Shown here: positions 1 to 8,762 of the stretch, piece by piece | Layout of the letters: each line of letters starts with the position of its first letter | Position numbering within the stretch: the stretch's first letter is position 1 | NCBI RefSeq assembly: GCF_003001935.1 | Contig: NZ_PVNG01000019.1 | Coordinates: forward strand, 202,768 to 266,767 | From: Nonomuraea fuscirosea | GTDB lineage: Bacteria; Actinomycetota; Actinomycetes; Streptosporangiales; Streptosporangiaceae | Length of the DNA: 64,000 bases | Direction: 5' to 3' | Made by a program: the position numbers and the translations under genes | The notes under the pieces: generated by a model | Database searches by the model: none | What the model was told of the DNA's origin: nothing | The model's input: only the letters and a program-made list of their open reading frames with translations

Positions 1-1
1 G

Positions 2-412
2 TTCAGCGCGATCAGCCTGACCGTCTGGAAGGGCCTCGGCTACTACATGATCATCTACCTGTCGGCGCTCGGGAACGTCCGGCGCGAGCTGCACGAGGCC
101 GCCGCCGTGGACGGCGCGGGCCCGGTGCGCCGCTTCTGGAGCGTCACCGTGCCCGGCGTGCGCAACACGATGCTGCTGGTCTCGGTGCTGGTGTCGGTCT
201 CGGCCCTGCGCGTGTTCTCCGAGCTGTACGTGCTCTCGAACGGCACCGGCGGCCCCGGCGGCCGGGACATGTCGCTGGTGATGCTCATCCAGCTCTACGG
301 CCGCGGCTTCACCGGCCATCTCGGTTACGCCTCCGCGCTCAGCCTGCTGCTGCTCGTCGTCACGCTCGGGCCGATGCTGGCGCTGCTGCGGCTCAACAGG
401 AAGGCGGCCTGA
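2..412 (+). CDS. Sugar ABC transporter permease, 5' end cut by window
   Basis: Inner-membrane permease of a carbohydrate ABC importer (MalF/UgpA-like, BPD_transp_1 family). Only the C-terminal ~136 residues are here; the reading frame is open from base 2, so the start lies outside the window. The EAA loop that docks the ATPase is visible as ELHEAAAVDGAGPVRRFWSV (about residues 25-45 of the visible part), followed by two hydrophobic segments and a short basic tail ending RLNRKAA. The next permease begins at or within its stop codon, so the two are co-translated. The substrate is unknown; the alpha-mannosidase downstream suggests mannose-containing oligosaccharides (inference). Confidence 0.9.
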   Translation, partial: FSAISLTVWKGLGYYMIIYLSALGNVRRELHEAAAVDGAGPVRRFWSVTVPGVRNTMLLVSVLVSVSALRVFSELYVLSNGTGGPGGRDMSLVMLIQLYGRGFTGHLGYASALSLLLLVVTLGPMLALLRLNRKAA

Positions 413-467
413 CATCACCGGAGTCACCGCCCGCGAGAAGGCGCTGCGTTACGTCCTGCTCCTGCTC

Positions 468-1244
468 GTGCTGGTCATCACCGTCTCCCCGTTCCTGTGG
501 CAGCTGTCCACCTCGCTCAAGAGCCTCCAGGAGGACATCTACACCGGCACGCCGAGCTTCTGGCCCGAACGGCCGACGCTGTCCAACTACGCCGAGGTCG
601 CCGAGACCATCCCGGTCTGGTCCTACGCGGTCAACTCGCTGATCGTGGCCGCCATCGTGGTGGCGGGCAACGCCGCGGGGGCCACGCTCGCCGGGTTCGC
701 CCTGGCCAAGCTCCGCTTCAGGGGCGTGAAGCTGCTGCTCGGGCTGTTCCTGGCGACGCTCGTGCTGCCCGCCGAGGTGACCATCATCTCCCAGTACGTC
801 ACCGTCCGCTCCCTCGGTCTGGCCGACACCCTCCTGGGGGTGGCGTTGCCCGGCGCGATCGGGATGCTTAACGTGCTGTTGATGCGTACCGCGTTTCAGG
901 CGATTCCTCCCGAAATGGACGAAGCCGCGATCATCGACGGGGCGACGGCGTGGCAGCGGCTGCGTCACGTCGGCCTGCCGAACGTGCGTGGCATGCTCAG
1001 CGTGGTCACGATCTTCGCGTTCATCGGCGCATGGGACGACTTCCTGTGGCCGCTGATCGTCCTGACCGACCCCGACAACTACACACTCACCGTCGGCCTG
1101 CAGTATTTGAACGGCACGTTCAGCGCCAACCCGCGCCTGATCGCCGCGGGGACGATGATCTCGTTCCTGCCGATCGTGATCGTGTTCGCCGTGCTCCAGC
1201 GCTTCTTCTTCAAGGGCGTGGAGGAAGGCGCCATCAAAGGCTGA
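468..1244 (+). CDS. Sugar ABC transporter permease (MalG/LacG-like), start uncertain
   Basis: Second permease of the same importer. EAA loop PPEMDEAAIIDGATAWQRLR is near residue 145, and the typical tail ILQRFFFKGVEEGAIKG-type ending is present (VLQRFFFKGVEEGAIKG). The first canonical start codon in this frame is GTG at 468, but that cuts into the first membrane helix. The codons before it (back to 411, overlapping the upstream stop) read ITGVTAREKALRYVLLLL, exactly what a permease N-terminus looks like, yet contain no ATG, GTG or TTG. The real start is therefore either non-canonical or was lost by a small change near 411-420. Stop is 31 bases before the mannosidase start. Confidence 0.85.
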   Translation: MLVITVSPFLWQLSTSLKSLQEDIYTGTPSFWPERPTLSNYAEVAETIPVWSYAVNSLIVAAIVVAGNAAGATLAGFALAKLRFRGVKLLLGLFLATLVLPAEVTIISQYVTVRSLGLADTLLGVALPGAIGMLNVLLMRTAFQAIPPEMDEAAIIDGATAWQRLRHVGLPNVRGMLSVVTIFAFIGAWDDFLWPLIVLTDPDNYTLTVGLQYLNGTFSANPRLIAAGTMISFLPIVIVFAVLQRFFFKGVEEGAIKG

Positions 1245-1275
1245 TAAATCACCATCTGCGGAGAGGTTTTTCCTG

Positions 1276-4200
1276 ATGCATGACGACCGTGCCCTGGTCG
1301 AAGCCCGTCTGAAGCGTGTCCTTGACGAGCGGATCCGCCCGGCGATCTATCCCGAGTCCGTACCGCTGGAGATCTCCGTGTGGCACGCGCCCGGCGAGCC
1401 CGTCCCGGTGGCGGAGGGCCTGGCCGCGACGCCCGGCCCGATCGCGGTCGGAGACCCGTGGGGCCCGCCGTGGAGCACGAGCTGGTTCACCGTGACCGGC
1501 ACCGTGCCGCGGGAGTGGAGCGGGAAGATCGTGGAGGCGATCCTGGACCTGGGCTTCGACCCGGGGAAGGTCGGCTTCCAGTGTGAGGGCCTGGTCTACC
1601 GCCCCGACGGCACGCCGGTGAAGTCGCTCAACCCGCGCACGCCGTGGGTGCGGATCGGCTCTCCGGCCGGCGGTGGCGAGGAGGTGCGCCTGCACATCGA
1701 GGCCGCCTCCAACCCGGTCATCCTCGACTACCACCCCTTCCTGCCGACCCAGCTGGGCGACAAGGAGACGGCCGGCTCCGACCCGCTCTACCGGCTGGGC
1801 CGGATGGAGCTGGCCGTCTTCGACAAGACGGTATGGGAGCTGGTCATGGACCTGGAGGTGCTGGGCGAGCTCATGCTGGAGCTGCCCGCCGACAGCGGCC
1901 GGCGTCTCGAGATCCTGCGCGCGGTGAACCGGGCCCTGGACGCGGTCGACCTTCAGGACGTGGGCGGCAGCGCGGAGGCCGCCAGGGCCGAGCTGACCGG
2001 GGTGCTGTCGTCGCCCGCGGTGCCGTCCGCGCACCGGGTCACCGCCGTCGGGCACGCCCACATCGACTCGGCCTGGCTGTGGCCGCTGCGCGAGACCGTG
2101 CGCAAGGTGGCCCGCACCGCCTCCAACATGACCGCGCTGCTGGAGGACGAGCCCGACTTCGTCTTCGCCATGTCACAGGCGCAGCAGTGGGCCTGGATCA
2201 AGGAGCACCGGCCCGAGGTGTGGGCGAAGGTGACCAAGGCGGTGGCGGCCGGGCGGTTCGTCCCGACGGGCGGCATGTGGGTGGAGTCCGACACGAACAT
2301 GCCCGGCTCCGAGGCCATGGCCAGGCAGTTCGTGCACGGCAAGCGGTTCTTCATCGACGAGTTCGGGGTGGACAACGAGGAGGTGTGGCTGCCGGACACG
2401 TTCGGGTTCGCCGCCGGCCTGCCGCAGATCATCAAGGCGGCGGGGGCGAAGCGGCTGCTCACGCAGAAGATCTCGTGGAGCCAGACGAACACGTTCCCGC
2501 ACCACACGTTCCTGTGGGAGGGCATCGACGGCACCCGCGTCTTCACCCACTTCCCGCCGGTCGACACCTACAACTGCTCGATGACCGGCCGCGAGCTCGC
2601 CCACGCCGCGCGCAACTTCAAGGACAAGGGCGTGGCCCGCCACTCCCTGGCCCCGACCGGGTACGGCGACGGCGGCGGCGGCACGACGCGGGAGATGGTG
2701 GCCAAGGCGGCCAGGGTCCGCGACCTGGAGGGCTCGCCCCGGGTCGAGTGGAACACGCCCGACCACTTCTTCGCCGCGGCCGAGGCCGAGTACCCGAACC
2801 CGCCGGTGTGGGTCGGCGAGCTCTACCTGGAGCTGCACCGGGCCACGCTGACCAGCCAGGCCAAGACCAAGCAGGGCAACCGGCGCAGCGAGGCGCTGCT
2901 GCGCGAGGCCGAGCTGTGGGCGGCCACGGCGGCCGTGCGCGCCGGGGCCGAGTATCCCTACCAGGCGCTGGACCGGATCTGGAAGACGGTGCTGCTGCAC
3001 CAGTTCCACGACATCCTGCCGGGGTCGTCGATCGCGTGGGTGCACCGGGAGGCGCGCAGGACGTACGAGCTGGTGGCGGAGGAGCTCAACGCGATCATCG
3101 ACGGCGCCCAGCGGGCCCTGGCGGGCGATGCGGCGGGTGATGCGTCCCGTGGCACCCTGGTCTTCAACGGCGCCCCGCACGCCCGCGCCGGCGTCCCGGC
3201 GGGCGGCGCCGCGCCGGCGGCCACGGGAGCGGGCACCGAGGCGCGGTCCCGCGAGGGCGGCGGCTACGTCCTGGCCGACGACCGGCTCCAGGTGGAGATC
3301 GACGGCCGCGGGCTGGTCGTCTCGGCCGTCGACCGCAGCAGCGGCAGGGAGACGGTCCCCCAGGGCCGTCCGGCCAACCTGCTGCAGCTCCACCCCGACT
3401 TCCCCAACAAGTGGGACGCCTGGGACGTGGACGAGTTCTACCGCAACACCGGCACCGACCTCACCGACGCCGACGAGGTGCGCCTCGACGGGGACGCGGT
3501 CGTGGTCAGGCGCTCGTTCGGCGACTCGTCGGTGACCCAGCGGCTCACGCTCGTCCAAGGGCGGCTGGAGATCGAGACGGAGGTCGACTGGCACGAGCGG
3601 GAGAAGTTCCTCAAGCTGGCCTTCCCGCTGGACGTGCGCGCCGACCGGTACGCCTCCGAGAGCCAGTTCGGCCACGTCTACCGCGCCACCCACACCAACA
3701 CGAGCTGGGAGGCGGCCAAGTTCGAGGCGTGCAACCACCGCTTCGTGCACCTGGAGGAGCCCGGTTGGGGCGTGGCCCTGGTCAACGACTCCACCTACGG
3801 CCACGACGTCACCCGCGACGTGGACGAGACGGGCACGACGACGACGCTGCGCGCCTCGCTGCTGCGCGCCCCGCGCTTCCCCGACCCGGAGACCGACCAG
3901 GGCGTGCACCGGTTCCGTCACGCGCTCGTCCCCGGCGCGACGATCGGCGACGCGGTGCGTGAGGGCTGGTTCATCAACCAGCCCGAGCGCAGGGTGCCCG
4001 GCGGCGCCGAGGTCGCGCCGCTGGTCCGGGTGGACGACGACGCCGTCGTGGTGAGCGCGGTCAAGCTGGCCGACGACGGGAGCGGCGACGTGGTCGTCCG
4101 CTTCCACGAGTCCACCGGCGGCCGCGCGGCCACCACGCTGCGGGCCGGCTTCCCCGTGGCGGAGGTCGTCACCACCGACCTGCTGGAGCGGCCGACCGGC

Positions 4201-4281
4201 GAGCCGCAGCGCCCCGGGGACGCCATCCCCGTGACGCTGCGGCCGTTCGAGCTGGTCACGCTGCGGATCAAGCGCGCGTAG
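1276..4281 (+). CDS. Alpha-mannosidase, glycoside hydrolase family 38
   Basis: Hydrolyses alpha-mannosides; GH38 enzymes use one zinc ion and a retaining mechanism. The GHAHIDSAWLWPLRET motif carries zinc ligands H262/D264 region (HAHID at residues 260-264) and the nucleophile is Asp374 in WLPDTFGFAAGLPQI. The N-terminal beta-domain precedes residue 255 and the large beta C-terminal domains fill 630-1001. Length 1001 is normal for bacterial cytoplasmic GH38; there is no signal peptide, so it acts on imported oligosaccharides. ATG at 1276 follows GGAGAGG at 1260-1266. It is the last gene after the two permeases, consistent with uptake and intracellular hydrolysis. Substrate linkage cannot be read from sequence. 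Confidence 0.93.
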   Translation: MHDDRALVEARLKRVLDERIRPAIYPESVPLEISVWHAPGEPVPVAEGLAATPGPIAVGDPWGPPWSTSWFTVTGTVPREWSGKIVEAILDLGFDPGKVGFQCEGLVYRPDGTPVKSLNPRTPWVRIGSPAGGGEEVRLHIEAASNPVILDYHPFLPTQLGDKETAGSDPLYRLGRMELAVFDKTVWELVMDLEVLGELMLELPADSGRRLEILRAVNRALDAVDLQDVGGSAEAARAELTGVLSSPAVPSAHRVTAVGHAHIDSAWLWPLRETVRKVARTASNMTALLEDEPDFVFAMSQAQQWAWIKEHRPEVWAKVTKAVAAGRFVPTGGMWVESDTNMPGSEAMARQFVHGKRFFIDEFGVDNEEVWLPDTFGFAAGLPQIIKAAGAKRLLTQKISWSQTNTFPHHTFLWEGIDGTRVFTHFPPVDTYNCSMTGRELAHAARNFKDKGVARHSLAPTGYGDGGGGTTREMVAKAARVRDLEGSPRVEWNTPDHFFAAAEAEYPNPPVWVGELYLELHRATLTSQAKTKQGNRRSEALLREAELWAATAAVRAGAEYPYQALDRIWKTVLLHQFHDILPGSSIAWVHREARRTYELVAEELNAIIDGAQRALAGDAAGDASRGTLVFNGAPHARAGVPAGGAAPAATGAGTEARSREGGGYVLADDRLQVEIDGRGLVVSAVDRSSGRETVPQGRPANLLQLHPDFPNKWDAWDVDEFYRNTGTDLTDADEVRLDGDAVVVRRSFGDSSVTQRLTLVQGRLEIETEVDWHEREKFLKLAFPLDVRADRYASESQFGHVYRATHTNTSWEAAKFEACNHRFVHLEEPGWGVALVNDSTYGHDVTRDVDETGTTTTLRASLLRAPRFPDPETDQGVHRFRHALVPGATIGDAVREGWFINQPERRVPGGAEVAPLVRVDDDAVVVSAVKLADDGSGDVVVRFHESTGGRAATTLRAGFPVAEVVTTDLLERPTGEPQRPGDAIPVTLRPFELVTLRIKRA

Positions 4282-4287
4282 CACCCG

Positions 4288-4386
4288 CTACTCGCGTACG
4301 CTGCCCTCCGTGAGTCCGGCGCGCCAGAACCGCTGCAGCGCGCCGGACAGCACGATCAGCGGGATCACCGACACCGGCGAGCCCGG
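4288..4386 (-). pseudogene. Remnant: C-terminus of a sugar ABC permease
   Basis: Reading the minus strand towards the TAG at 4288-4290 gives SPVSVIPLIVLSGALQRF followed by WRAGLTEGSVRE. This is the conserved last helix and tail of MalG/LacG-type permeases, with no gene body in front of it: upstream the sequence switches into a fragment of a solute-binding protein in another frame. It is therefore the surviving end of a deleted permease gene. Confidence 0.75.
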
Positions 4387-4790
4387 TCTCCAGCGCGTCG
4401 ACCAGGGTGCTCCTGCCGCTGAGCGCGTCCTCGACGCGGTCACTGAGGATCTTGACCGTGTCGTCGAACGCCGGCCACCACACCCAGCCCTTGGGCACCT
4501 GGTTGGAGGAGGCGGTGCACAGCCCGGCCGTCCGCTGCCCGCCGAGGAACGCCGACGGCTTGGTCAGCTGCGGGTCGGACATGCCGGAGACGGCCGCGGG
4601 CCGGCCGTAGCCGCTCTTGGTCAGCGTCTCGACGCTGCCCGGGTCGCGCTTGATCCACAGCGCGAAGTCCACCGCCTCGCGCGGGTGCTCGCATCTGATG
4701 TCCCACTTCTTCAGCAAGTCCTCCCGGTAGTAGAGCGCCATGGGCCCGGTCGCCTGCGGCACCGCGTAGGTGCCGCCCTCGCGGCCAGGA
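4384..4790 (-). pseudogene. Remnant: sugar ABC solute-binding protein, internally deleted
   Basis: The minus strand encodes GGTYAVPQATGPMALYYREDLLKKW, the hinge region of extracellular sugar-binding proteins, then jumps after a short linker to DFALWIKRDPGSVETLTKSG and on through GWVWWPAFDDTVKILSDRVEDAL to LVDALETG, the C-terminal lobe of the same family. The N-terminal third with its lipoprotein signal is gone, roughly 150-200 residues are missing inside, and the end runs out of frame into the permease remnant. An open frame of 164 codons persists (4268-4762) but it is not a functional binding protein. Family assignment is from motif recognition. Confidence 0.75.
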
Positions 4791-4871
4791 CGAGGAGAGG
4801 GACCCTCAGCCGATGTGGCCGAGTTTTCCTAAAATATGATTTATCACCGTCGGGTTGTCGGAGGGAGCGGC

Positions 4872-5124
4872 GATTTCGCGGGCACGGGGCAGCTTGACCC
4901 CGTCGAGCTGGGCCGGCGCTACGACACCAGCCACACGGTGGTCAGGGATCGCCGCGGCGCTGTCGGCCCGTGACCGGCTCGTGCACTCGGCAGGGGAGCG
5001 GCGGGGCTTCGGGGCGACGCACCGCGCCGTGCTGGACGCCGTACGCGAGGGTGATCCCGACGCGGCCGAGACGGCCATGCGGGACCTGCTGGCGCAGGCC
5101 GGGCGGGACGAGGCCGCACTCTAG
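4872..5124 (+). pseudogene. Remnant: GntR-family (FCD subfamily) regulator
   Basis: Two pieces in different frames. From 4872 the frame reads GQLDPVELGRRYDTSHTVVRD, the winged-helix recognition part of GntR proteins, ending at a stop at 4971-4973. A second frame reads ATHRAVLDAVREGDPDAAET then AMRDLLAQAG to the stop at 5122-5124, which is the end of an FCD ligand-binding domain. The roughly 130 residues that should join them are absent. Its position divergent from the binding-protein remnant suggests it once regulated that transporter. Confidence 0.65.
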
Positions 5125-5130
5125 CCTCGG

Positions 5131-5190
5131 CCGCCGAAAGCCGCCGAAAGCCGCCGAAAGCCGCCGAAAGCCGCCGAAAGCCGCCGAAAG
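5131..5190. repeat. 10-bp tandem repeat CCGCCGAAAG, six perfect copies
   Basis: Six identical 10-base units lie head to tail right after the GntR remnant stop, followed by degenerate copies (CCGCCGGAG, CCGCCGGAA) to about 5215. It separates the decayed region from the ROK gene end and is not part of either convincing reading frame. Confidence 0.95.
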
Positions 5191-5222
5191 CCGCCGGAGC
5201 CGCCGGAAGCCGCCGAGCGGGC

Positions 5223-6404
5223 TCAGCCGCTGAGCAGGGTGCCCAGGCGGGGTGCGTACGTGGCGTGGAAGACCAGCGACGCGGCGCCGATCGCGGCGGC
5301 GTCGGCCGCGATCGGCGAGGTCTCCACCCGGACCGGATGCAGCCGCCGGGCCAGCGAGCGGCTCGACACCGCCCGCGCGATCACCTCGCGGTAGATCTCC
5401 CCGACCTCCCGCAGCGCGGGCCCGCCCAGCACGAGCAGGTCGATGTCCAGCAGGTTGACCACGCTGACGGCGGCGTCGGCCAGCCGTTCCGCCACCCGTT
5501 CGATCACCCGGAGGGCGGCCGGCTCGCCGCTCGCCGCCGCCGCGCAGATGGCGGCGTGGTCGCGCAGGCCGCCCATGGCCGCCTCGATGGCGCTCGGGCA
5601 GCACACGGCCTCCACGCACCCCCGGTTGCCGCAGTAGCACCCGGGGCCCTGCGGGTCGACCGTCATGTGCCCGAACTCGGCCGCGTTCAGCGACCTGCCC
5701 CGGTAGACCTGGTTGTCCAGGAAGAGCCCGCCGCCGATGCCGGTGCCCAGGTAGAGGTAGGCGAAGCTGGGCGTGGAGCGGGCGATGCCGGCCCACCGCT
5801 CGCCGATCGCCGCCGCCGTGGCGTCGTTGTCGACGGTCACGGGGAAGCCGGTGTACTCGCGCAGCAGCGCCCTGATCGGCACCCGGTCCCAGTGCGCCAG
5901 CCGGGGCGGCGAGACCATCACGCCGTCCTCGTCCAGCGGCCCCGGGCAGGCCAGCCCCACCCCGAGCACCTTGCCGTCCGGCACCCCCGCCTCGCGCAGG
6001 ATCCGCCGGGCCGCCCTGGCCATCTGCCTGACCACGCCGTCCGGCCTGGCGCCGGGACGGACCGGCAGGTGCAACCGGGCGACCGGCCGCCCGGCCAGGT
6101 CGGCCAGCACGCACGACAGCGCCTTCGGATCGAAGTGCACGCCCACGGCGTAGCCGGCCTCGGCCGACACCCGCAGGATGGTGGGCCTCTTGCCACCCCT
6201 CGACGGCGCGGAGCCGTCCTCGACGACCAGGCCCTCCTCCAGCAGTCTGCGCACGATGACGGAGACCGTCTGGGCGGTCAGCCCGGTCATCGCGGCGATG
6301 CGGACACGACTGATCCCGTCCGAGGCCTGGATCGTCTCCAGGACCACGGAACGGTTGTAGCTCCCCACCTTCGGCAGGTTTGTCCCCTGCTGCATGTGAG
6401 ACAT
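5223..6404 (-). CDS. ROK-family transcriptional repressor
   Basis: NagC/XylR-type regulator: N-terminal winged helix (about residues 15-75, VLETIQASDGISRVRIAAMT then GLTAQTVSVIVRRL) followed by a sugar-kinase-like ROK domain. The zinc motif is visible as CYCGNRGCVEAVCCPS and the sugar-binding signature as YLYLGTGIGGGLFLDN. ROK repressors release operator DNA on binding a sugar or sugar phosphate. It is divergent from the ABC transporter starting at 6484, with a 19-bp palindrome between them, so it most likely controls that transporter and itself. 393 residues is the usual length for ROK repressors. The start at 6404 (ATG) is preferred; ATG at 6395 is possible. Confidence 0.92.
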   Translation of the reverse strand: MSHMQQGTNLPKVGSYNRSVVLETIQASDGISRVRIAAMTGLTAQTVSVIVRRLLEEGLVVEDGSAPSRGGKRPTILRVSAEAGYAVGVHFDPKALSCVLADLAGRPVARLHLPVRPGARPDGVVRQMARAARRILREAGVPDGKVLGVGLACPGPLDEDGVMVSPPRLAHWDRVPIRALLREYTGFPVTVDNDATAAAIGERWAGIARSTPSFAYLYLGTGIGGGLFLDNQVYRGRSLNAAEFGHMTVDPQGPGCYCGNRGCVEAVCCPSAIEAAMGGLRDHAAICAAAASGEPAALRVIERVAERLADAAVSVVNLLDIDLLVLGGPALREVGEIYREVIARAVSSRSLARRLHPVRVETSPIAADAAAIGAASLVFHATYAPRLGTLLSG

Positions 6405-6426
6405 ATCACCACAGAGTGTTGACTTA

Positions 6427-6445
6427 GTAAATCAAATAGATTTAC
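6427..6445. promoter_or_regulatory. Palindromic operator GTAAATC-N5-GATTTAC
   Basis: Perfect 7-bp inverted repeat (6427-6433 and 6439-6445) with spacer AAATA, in an otherwise GC-rich genome. It lies between the divergent ROK gene and the sugar-binding protein gene. A -35-like TTGACT (6419-6424) overlaps its left flank on the plus strand. Likely the ROK repressor site (inference from position and symmetry). Confidence 0.7.
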
Positions 6446-6483
6446 GTTTCTCCGCAACCCGAAGGAAACACAGGGGAGCCCTG

Positions 6484-7848
6484 ATGAGACCCAAGCTGGC
6501 CGGATCCCTCCTGCTTTTGACAGCGCTGACAGCAGCCGGTTGCGGAGGTGGCGACGCCCCGGAGAGCTCCTCCGGCGCCAAGGAACTCGAAGTCCTCTAC
6601 AAGGTCGAGCCGACGTGGCCGCATCTGGAGAAGATGCTCACCGACGCCAAGAAGCAGTACGAAGCCGCCCACCCCGGCATCACCCTCAAGCTGACCCCGG
6701 TGCAGGGCAACAACGAGGCGTACTACACCAAGCTGGCGCTGCTCAACCGCTCGCCCGACTCGGCGCCCGACGTCTACTTCCACGACACGTTCCAGGTCAA
6801 CGCGGACGTCGCGGCCGGCAAGCTGGCCCCGCTCGACGACTATCTGGCCAAGTGGCCCGACTGGAGCAGCCAGTTCCCCGACTCGGTCAAGCAGGCCGCC
6901 AAGGGCGGCGACGGCAAGATCTACGGCGTGCCCATCAGCACCGACACCCGCGGCCTCTGGTACAGCAAGGACGTCCTGACCAAGGCCGGCCTGCCGGTCC
7001 CGTGGGAGCCGAAGACGTGGAACGACGTCCTCACCGCCGCCCGCACGATCAAGCAGAAGGTGCCGGACGCCATCCCGTTCAGCATGTACTCCACGAAGAT
7101 CCACGGCGAGGCGTCGACCATGCAGGGCTTCGAGATGCTCCTGTACGGCACCCAGGGCGGCACCCTGTACGACGACGCCCAGAAGAAGTGGGTGGCCGGC
7201 GGCAAGAACTTCACCGACGCCCTGACCTTCATCAACACCATCTACCGCGAGAACCTCGGCCCCAAGCTGTCCGACGCGCACAACGCCAAGCTCGCCGACA
7301 AGATCAACTGGGAGTGGTTCCCCAAGGCCAAGCTCGGCATCGCCCTGGACGGCGCCTGGGCCTCGGGCGCGTGGAAGCCGACCAGCACCAAGCCGTGGCC
7401 CGAGTGGAAGGACAAGCTCGGCTGGACGCCCATGCCGACGCAGAACGGCGAGGAGCCCGGCGCGGTCAGCATGTCCGGCGGCTGGGTCATGGCGATGAGC
7501 TCCTACACCAAGCTCAAGCAGGAGGCGTTCGACTTCATCACGGTCGCCACCAACAAGGAGAACTCCATGACGTACTCGGTGAGCACGGGCGACCTGGCTC
7601 CCCGCAAGGACGTCGCGGCCGATCCGAAGTACAGCGCCGACAACCCGAGCGTGAAGTTCTGGACCGACCTGGCGTCCGTGACGCACTACCGGCCGGCGTA
7701 CGAGGAGTACCCGAAGGTGTCGGCGCAGATCCAGGAGGCCATGGAGGCGGTCACCACCGGCGCCCAGACGCCTGAGGAGGCCACCGCGGCCTACGCCAAG
7801 GCGTTGCCCTCCGTCGTCGGCGGCCCGGACAAGGTCCTCGCACGATGA
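6484..7848 (+). CDS. Sugar ABC transporter solute-binding lipoprotein
   Basis: Extracellular sugar-binding protein (SBP_bac_1 type) anchored to the membrane. The signal peptide MRPKLAGSLLLLTALTAAGC ends in a lipobox LTAAGC, with Cys20 the lipidated residue. The mature part shows the family hinge motif GLWYSKDVLTKAGLPVPWEP and a C-terminal region ending in EEATAAYAKALPSVVGG. 454 residues is typical. It is first in an operon with two permeases (4-bp ATGA overlap at its stop) and is divergent from the ROK repressor. No ATPase gene is present, as usual for actinomycete sugar importers that share MsiK. Substrate not predictable. Confidence 0.92.
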   Translation: MRPKLAGSLLLLTALTAAGCGGGDAPESSSGAKELEVLYKVEPTWPHLEKMLTDAKKQYEAAHPGITLKLTPVQGNNEAYYTKLALLNRSPDSAPDVYFHDTFQVNADVAAGKLAPLDDYLAKWPDWSSQFPDSVKQAAKGGDGKIYGVPISTDTRGLWYSKDVLTKAGLPVPWEPKTWNDVLTAARTIKQKVPDAIPFSMYSTKIHGEASTMQGFEMLLYGTQGGTLYDDAQKKWVAGGKNFTDALTFINTIYRENLGPKLSDAHNAKLADKINWEWFPKAKLGIALDGAWASGAWKPTSTKPWPEWKDKLGWTPMPTQNGEEPGAVSMSGGWVMAMSSYTKLKQEAFDFITVATNKENSMTYSVSTGDLAPRKDVAADPKYSADNPSVKFWTDLASVTHYRPAYEEYPKVSAQIQEAMEAVTTGAQTPEEATAAYAKALPSVVGGPDKVLAR

Positions 7849-8762
7849 CGGTCGCCACCGCTCCCTCCCCGTCCGTGACGGGCTCGCCGGCCGGCGGCCC
7901 GTCGCGGCGGCGGCGGGTCCTGCGCTGGCTCCTCCCGCTGGGCCCGGCGCTGGTCCTGCTGGCGATCTTCCTCGCGGGTCCCATCCTGTGGAGCGTCTAC
8001 ATCGCCTTCACGAACGAGACCCTGACCGGTTCGGCCTCGGTGAACTCCCAGTTCGTCGGCGTGGCCAACTTCGTCAAGCTCTTCGGCGACCCGAACTTCA
8101 TCAACTCCTTCCTGCTCACGTTCATCTTCGTGATCGGCTCGGCCGTCATCGGCCAGAACACCCTGGGCCTGATCATCGCGCTCCTCATGCGCGGGCGGGG
8201 CCGGGTCACCCGCAGCGTCGTCAACGGCGTCGTCATCGCCGCCTGGGTGATGCCCGAGGTCGTGGCGGCGGCCTGCTGGTTCTCGTTCCTGGCCGAGGAC
8301 GGGACGCTCAACACCGTGCTCGGCGTCTCGCAGGAGTGGCTCTACACCGCCCCCATGCTCGCGGTCATCCTGGCCAACGTCTGGCGCGGCACGGCCTTCT
8401 CCATGCTGGTCTACTCGGCGGCCCTGTCGGAGGTGCCCGCGGACCTGGTGGAGGCCGCCGCGGTGGACGGGGCGAGCCCGGCCCGCCGGCTGCTGCACAT
8501 CACGCTGCCGCTCATCCGCCGCTCCATCATGGCGAACCTGATGCTGATCACCCTGCAGACCCTGGCCAGCTTCGGCCTCATCTACGCCCTGACGGGCGGC
8601 GGGCCCGGCACGGCCAGCCAGACCACCCCGCTCTACATGTACGAGCAGGCGTTCCGCTACTTCGAGATCGGCTACGGCTCGGCCATCGCCCTGGTGATGC
8701 TGGTGATCGGCGCCCTGTTCTCGCTGGTCTACCTGCGGCTGATCAAAACGGAGGACGCGTGA
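7845..8762 (+). CDS. Sugar ABC transporter permease (MalF-like)
   Basis: Membrane subunit of the importer; the ATG overlaps the previous stop. About six hydrophobic segments are seen, with the N-terminal one at LLPLGPALVLLAIFLAGPIL. The EAA loop DLVEAAAVDGASPARRLLHI (around residue 205) docks the shared ATPase. 305 residues, normal for MalF/UgpA-type permeases. Stop overlaps the next GTG start by 4 bases, so the pair is co-translated and should form the heterodimeric channel. Confidence 0.93.
   Translation: MTVATAPSPSVTGSPAGGPSRRRRVLRWLLPLGPALVLLAIFLAGPILWSVYIAFTNETLTGSASVNSQFVGVANFVKLFGDPNFINSFLLTFIFVIGSAVIGQNTLGLIIALLMRGRGRVTRSVVNGVVIAAWVMPEVVAAACWFSFLAEDGTLNTVLGVSQEWLYTAPMLAVILANVWRGTAFSMLVYSAALSEVPADLVEAAAVDGASPARRLLHITLPLIRRSIMANLMLITLQTLASFGLIYALTGGGPGTASQTTPLYMYEQAFRYFEIGYGSAIALVMLVIGALFSLVYLRLIKTEDA

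Noticed and set aside
4268..4762. 164-codon minus-strand frame read as an intact small gene
   Set aside because: It joins two separated parts of a solute-binding protein and then runs antisense and out of frame through a permease remnant; better described as pseudogene fragments.
1241..4848. TTATCACC/ATAAATCACC words near 1246, 4842 and 6404 as a shared operator
   Set aside because: Only 7-8 bases match, orientation and spacing differ, and none forms a dyad like the 6427-6445 site.
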